Below, one piece after another: positions 22,357-25,534 of a stretch of 25,534 nucleotides of DNA. The notes under the pieces are model-generated. The model saw only the letters and a list, made by a program, of their open reading frames with translations, did not search any database and was not told where the DNA came from. Position numbers and translations under genes: made by a program. Positions within the stretch are counted from its first letter, which is position 1, and every line of letters starts with the position of its first letter. Source of the DNA: JABMMZ01 sp964505065 (GTDB taxonomy: Bacteria; Bacteroidota; Bacteroidia; NS11-12g; UBA955); NCBI GenBank assembly GCA_964505065.1, contig CAZDGF010000046.1, positions 1-25,534 on the forward strand, in the 5' to 3' direction.

Positions 22357-23094
22357 TTACCCCCTCCCCACCAAATTATCCAATACAATAGCCGTACTTA
22401 TAGCTGCGTTTAAAGATTCGGCATTGCCAATGCGAGGAATGGTTAATTGCTTTGTGCTTGCTTTAATTAAATCTGCTGAAACGCCATGTCCCTCATTTCC
22501 TATTACTATGATACCTTTATTAATCTTATTTATACTATAAATACTTTCGCCATTAAAAGCTGTGGTATATATGGGTAAATTGTGTTTTTTGGCAAATTCT
22601 AAAATATCGGTGTAATGTACATTTACCCTTGTAAAACTGCCCATAGTAGCAGCTATGGTTTTAGGGCTAAATACATCTGTACAACCTATACTGCATACAA
22701 TATTTTGAATACCATACCAATCGGCAATGCGTATAATAGTACCCATATTGCCAGGGTCTTGTATTTCATCAAGCCCTATTATCAAAGTATTATTTTGCAG
22801 ATTAGGTTCTGTATTGGCAGGCATATCCACTATGGCTATTGCTTTTTGCGGTGTTTGGTGGGTAGATATTTGTTGAAGTTCTTTTTCAGAAATTTCAATG
22901 ATGCTTATTTTATTTTGCAGTTGTTGGTTGGTAATTATCCATTCGTTTACTGCATACAATTTATGAATTTTGAAATGGCTTTTCAACAATTCGGTTATAC
23001 TTTTTTCGCCTTCTACAATAAATTGGCTGTATTTTTGTCTTTGTTTTTTTAATTGAAGACCTGTTATATATTTAATATCGGCTTTGCTAAGCAT
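22357..23094 (-). CDS. TrmH family RNA 2'-O-methyltransferase (245 aa)
   Basis: This SPOUT-class enzyme methylates a ribose 2'-hydroxyl of rRNA or tRNA using S-adenosylmethionine. The N-terminal substrate-binding domain (about 1-90) includes FIVEGEKSITELLKS. The knotted catalytic domain has motif 1 LDEIQDPGNMGTIIRIADW (with the conserved Asn and Arg), motif 2 GIIVIGNEGHGVS, and motif 3 IPRIGNAESLNAAISTAIVL. All three match active SpoU/TrmH enzymes. Which RNA position is modified cannot be told. The first 14 codons overlap the first 14 codons of the divergent tamL-like gene, and the promoter of that gene lies within this one. A weak -7 box (TACAATTG, 23105-23112) 10 nt before the ATG would in turn lie in that gene. 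Confidence 0.93.
   Translation of the reverse strand: MLSKADIKYITGLQLKKQRQKYSQFIVEGEKSITELLKSHFKIHKLYAVNEWIITNQQLQNKISIIEISEKELQQISTHQTPQKAIAIVDMPANTEPNLQNNTLIIGLDEIQDPGNMGTIIRIADWYGIQNIVCSIGCTDVFSPKTIAATMGSFTRVNVHYTDILEFAKKHNLPIYTTAFNGESIYSINKINKGIIVIGNEGHGVSADLIKASTKQLTIPRIGNAESLNAAISTAIVLDNLVGRG
23030..23037 (+). promoter_or_regulatory. -7 box (TATTTTTG) of the tamL-like gene, inside trmH
   Basis: A perfect TAnnTTTG match 15 nt before the TTG start at 23053, located within the opposing methyltransferase coding sequence. A second match, TAGGTTTG at 23094-23101, is too far downstream to yield a full signal peptide. Confidence 0.5.
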
Positions 23095-25473
23095 AGGTTT
23101 GGGGCAATTGTATTGGTTGCCATTGTTTTTTTATGTTCTTGCAAATCTACCAAATTAGTTCCCCAAGGCAAATATTTATTGGTAAAAAATGAAATAAAAT
23201 CTTTTGATAGCAGCAATAATATTATCAATAAGCTATCAAATTCTTTAAATAATGATAAAGCGGTGTATATAAAGCACAAGCCAAATAGAAAAATATTGGG
23301 CACATTTAGGTTTTATTTAAGTACCTATAATTTTGGCACATCGGTAAAAAATCCATATAAAAACGATAAAAAAAAATGGCGAAGGTATTTAAGAGAAATA
23401 GGCGAAGCACCAGTAATATTAGATACTATAAAGGTAAAACGCTCCGAAGAAAATTTAAGAAATTACTTGTTGAGTAAAGGCTATTTGAATTGCGATATTT
23501 CGAGTAAAATTATTTATAGAAAAAAGAAAGCCAAAGTAGTATATTATATCAATCCTAAAAAAGTATATTTAATAAGAGATGTCAAACTTTTTGCCGATGA
23601 TGCCGAGATAGATAAACTGCTAAACGATACATTGGATAAATGCTTACTAACAAAAGAACAGGCTTTAGATATAGAACTTATAGGCAAAGAAAGAAACAGG
23701 CTAACCAATGTGTTGCGCAATGCAGGTTATTACGATTTTAGCAAAGATTATTTTGATTTTGAATTAGATACCCTTAAAAGCAAATACGATACTTTATGGA
23801 AGCCAAATTATGTAAAAATAAATATTGGTGTATCTAACAAAAGCGATGATGAACGCTTTTTGCCAAAAATAATAAAAGCCGTTTTTGTAAATTTTGAAAA
23901 TGATGCTGAAACCCATGTGTCTGCACCTGCTATAAGTTATAATCAATTAAATATTGCTTTTAATGGTTATCCTTTAAAACCATATATTATTGGTAAAAGT
24001 ATAACCATACGTCCTGGCGATTTGTTTAAACAAATAGAATTAGAAAACACTTACAATAAACTAAGCGAACTACCAATTTTTAAATTTATAGATATAAGCT
24101 ACAAACCCAGTAAAACTGATTCATTACAAGGTTTGGATATGTTTATTGCTTTAAAAACAAGCTATAGAAAATCGTACGCAATAGAACCGCAAGGTTTAAC
24201 ATCTCAATTAAATAGAATTCAAAATACTACAACCAATTCTAATAGTTTTGGATTGGCAAATAATATTTCTTTTACCAATAAAAATGCGTTTAAAAATGCA
24301 GAGCAATTGGATATAAGTTCTTCTACAAGACTGGAAGCTCCTTTTTATAGAAACCAAACGACAAAAAAATTTGTATATGATAATGAAACCTATTCATTTC
24401 AGCAGAGTGTTAATTTTTCATTGTCTATACCTCGTTCCTCTTTTTTACATTTTTTAGAAATAAAATATCCCAATAATATCAAATCTATTAAAACTAATTT
24501 TAATGCATCTTTAATTTACGAAGATAATCCTGAATATTTTAGACGTATAATTCCAATTACTTACCAATATCAAATAGCCACCAAAAAATTAAATTGGTTT
24601 TTAAATTTAGTAGAAATTTCATATAGTAAAAATGATTTGAAAGAAGATGTTGATTTGAAGGGTAGAACAGATAGCGCTTTTATAAGACGATTGTTTTCTA
24701 ACAATATTGTAACCTCTACTGGTATAAGTTTTATATACAATAACAAAGCATTTACCAATAGTAAAACATCTTTTTATATTCGAGCCAATGCTATAGAGTT
24801 TGGCGGAAATATTCACCGTTTAATTAGAAGAATTGAGGATAAAAATTTTCAAAAAAGCAATTCATACCAATTGTTTGGTATAGATTATTTTCAATACTCA
24901 AAATCGGAGGTAGATGCCAAATGTAGTACCATAATTGATGAAAATTACTCAACCGCATTGCGTTTAAATATAGGTATAGCTTATCCTTATGGCAATCAAA
25001 AAGTATTGCCTTTCGATAAATTATTTTTTATTGGAGGTTCTAACAGTTTAAGGGCTTGGCGACCACGAACAATAGGACCAGGGAGCTATACAGATAATGG
25101 CAGCTCTTTTAGAATAGATAGGGCAGGAGATATTATTGTACAAGGCAGTGCCGAGGTTCGTTTTGATTTAATAAAACCATTAGAAGCAGCTTTGTTTGTA
25201 GATGCAGGCAATGTTTGGCTTTCTCGCAACAATGCTTTTACCGACCCCCGAAAAGTATTATCGGCTAAAAATTTTTTAAATGATATGGCAATAGGCACTG
25301 GTGCTGGATTGCGCATAGATTTTTCATTCTTCCTGTTTCGTTTAGATTATGGTATTCAAATGCACAATCCTGAAAAAGATAAAAATAGTGCTTGGGTTAT
25401 TAGAGAATTTGCACAAAACAATTATTTTTCAAAATATGGTGTCCTAAACTTCGGAATCGGTTACCCATTCTAA
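23053..25473 (+). CDS. TamL-like lipoprotein, BamA/TamA family outer membrane protein (806 aa)
   Basis: Members of this family assemble or export proteins at the outer membrane; TamL is the Bacteroidota form of TamA that carries a lipid anchor. The start is TTG at 23053: the resulting n-region (KHRFG), hydrophobic AIVLVAIVFL and lipobox LCSC make a good lipoprotein signal, and no ATG is available before the Cys. POTRA-like domains cover roughly residues 40-380 (for example KVKRSEENLRNYLLSKGYLN, KSITIRPGDLFKQIELENTY). The C-terminal barrel follows, with the conserved loop-6 region FFIGGSNSLRAWRPRTIGPG near residues 656-675, where RAW replaces the RGF or RGY of BamA. It ends LNFGIGYPF with the usual terminal aromatic. 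It overlaps trmH head to head by 42 bp. Confidence 0.9.
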   Translation: MKTCYIFNIGFAKHRFGAIVLVAIVFLCSCKSTKLVPQGKYLLVKNEIKSFDSSNNIINKLSNSLNNDKAVYIKHKPNRKILGTFRFYLSTYNFGTSVKNPYKNDKKKWRRYLREIGEAPVILDTIKVKRSEENLRNYLLSKGYLNCDISSKIIYRKKKAKVVYYINPKKVYLIRDVKLFADDAEIDKLLNDTLDKCLLTKEQALDIELIGKERNRLTNVLRNAGYYDFSKDYFDFELDTLKSKYDTLWKPNYVKINIGVSNKSDDERFLPKIIKAVFVNFENDAETHVSAPAISYNQLNIAFNGYPLKPYIIGKSITIRPGDLFKQIELENTYNKLSELPIFKFIDISYKPSKTDSLQGLDMFIALKTSYRKSYAIEPQGLTSQLNRIQNTTTNSNSFGLANNISFTNKNAFKNAEQLDISSSTRLEAPFYRNQTTKKFVYDNETYSFQQSVNFSLSIPRSSFLHFLEIKYPNNIKSIKTNFNASLIYEDNPEYFRRIIPITYQYQIATKKLNWFLNLVEISYSKNDLKEDVDLKGRTDSAFIRRLFSNNIVTSTGISFIYNNKAFTNSKTSFYIRANAIEFGGNIHRLIRRIEDKNFQKSNSYQLFGIDYFQYSKSEVDAKCSTIIDENYSTALRLNIGIAYPYGNQKVLPFDKLFFIGGSNSLRAWRPRTIGPGSYTDNGSSFRIDRAGDIIVQGSAEVRFDLIKPLEAALFVDAGNVWLSRNNAFTDPRKVLSAKNFLNDMAIGTGAGLRIDFSFFLFRLDYGIQMHNPEKDKNSAWVIREFAQNNYFSKYGVLNFGIGYPF

Positions 25474-25485
25474 AATTAAATTTAT

Positions 25486-25534
25486 CCCAAATTAATCAAT
25501 AGGAGATTTGAAAAATTGAACTATTTGATTTAGT
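25486..25534. repeat. right copy of the 49-bp terminal inverted repeat
   Basis: This is the reverse complement of bases 1-49 with one mismatch. It begins 12 nt after the tamL-like stop codon. As on the left, the window ends at the same outer base of the repeat. Confidence 0.9.

Noticed and set aside
1..25534. Window as a linear plasmid or composite transposon because of terminal inverted repeats
   Set aside because: No transposase, integrase, replication or partition gene is present, and the genes are chromosomal housekeeping types. A dispersed repeat at each end is simpler.

Overview
The window is A+T-rich chromosomal DNA from a member of the Bacteroidota. Several independent signs agree. 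There is a type IX secretion C-terminal sorting domain protein (15850-17172), a PorV/PorQ-like outer membrane protein (8772-9878), an S46 dipeptidyl-peptidase, and a lipoprotein TamA-like barrel (TamL type). Start codons lack Shine-Dalgarno sequences, and most transcription units begin just after a TAnnTTTG box, the Bacteroidota -7 promoter element. Gene content looks like ordinary chromosome. I found no integrase, transposase, phage gene, CRISPR array or replication gene.

Layout. (1) 1-2715: an ECF sigma factor, an overlapping membrane-anchored putative anti-sigma protein with a long Lys/Glu/Pro-rich tail, and a periplasm-to-outer-membrane beta-barrel protein after a repeat-littered 233-bp gap. 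(2) 2745-3080, minus strand: a DUF2442 gene whose usual partner, DUF4160, survives only as a promoter, start codon and about 18 codons. (3) 3119-8730, plus strand: a polytopic GT-C-like membrane protein, purK, a small two-helix membrane protein, tryptophan 2,3-dioxygenase, a Glu/Leu/Phe/Val dehydrogenase family protein and a small membrane protein with a PH-like tail. (4) 14861 down to 8772, minus strand: a tightly spaced six-gene run: MlaE-type permease, MlaF-type ATPase, lipoprotein, DPP11-like S46 peptidase, a protein distantly like ACP phosphodiesterase, and a PorV-like barrel. This looks like an envelope-maintenance and peptide-use operon. (5) 14971-17385, plus: a short-chain dehydrogenase, the T9SS cargo protein with a strong terminator, and tRNA-Arg(ACG) with its own promoter and terminator. 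(6) 17593-23094: a GlmM-like hexosamine-phosphate mutase (minus), a LolC/E-type permease followed 4 nt later by a TrpF-like protein that lacks the catalytic residues, a DEAD-box helicase, and a TrmH-family methyltransferase (minus). (7) 23053-25473: a TamL-like lipoprotein barrel whose promoter and start lie inside the methyltransferase gene.

The most interesting structure is in repeats and gene remains rather than in a new multi-gene system. The window is bounded at both ends by the same 49-bp sequence in inverted orientation. A 40-bp GC-rich palindromic dispersed repeat occurs twice: once as the N-terminal codons of a lipoprotein, once abutting an SDR promoter. Two tandem copies of another dispersed 19-bp repeat are read in two different frames inside the S46 peptidase gene. 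The DUF4160 remnant is a clear deletion fossil. I did not find convincing evidence for an undescribed defence or mobile system.
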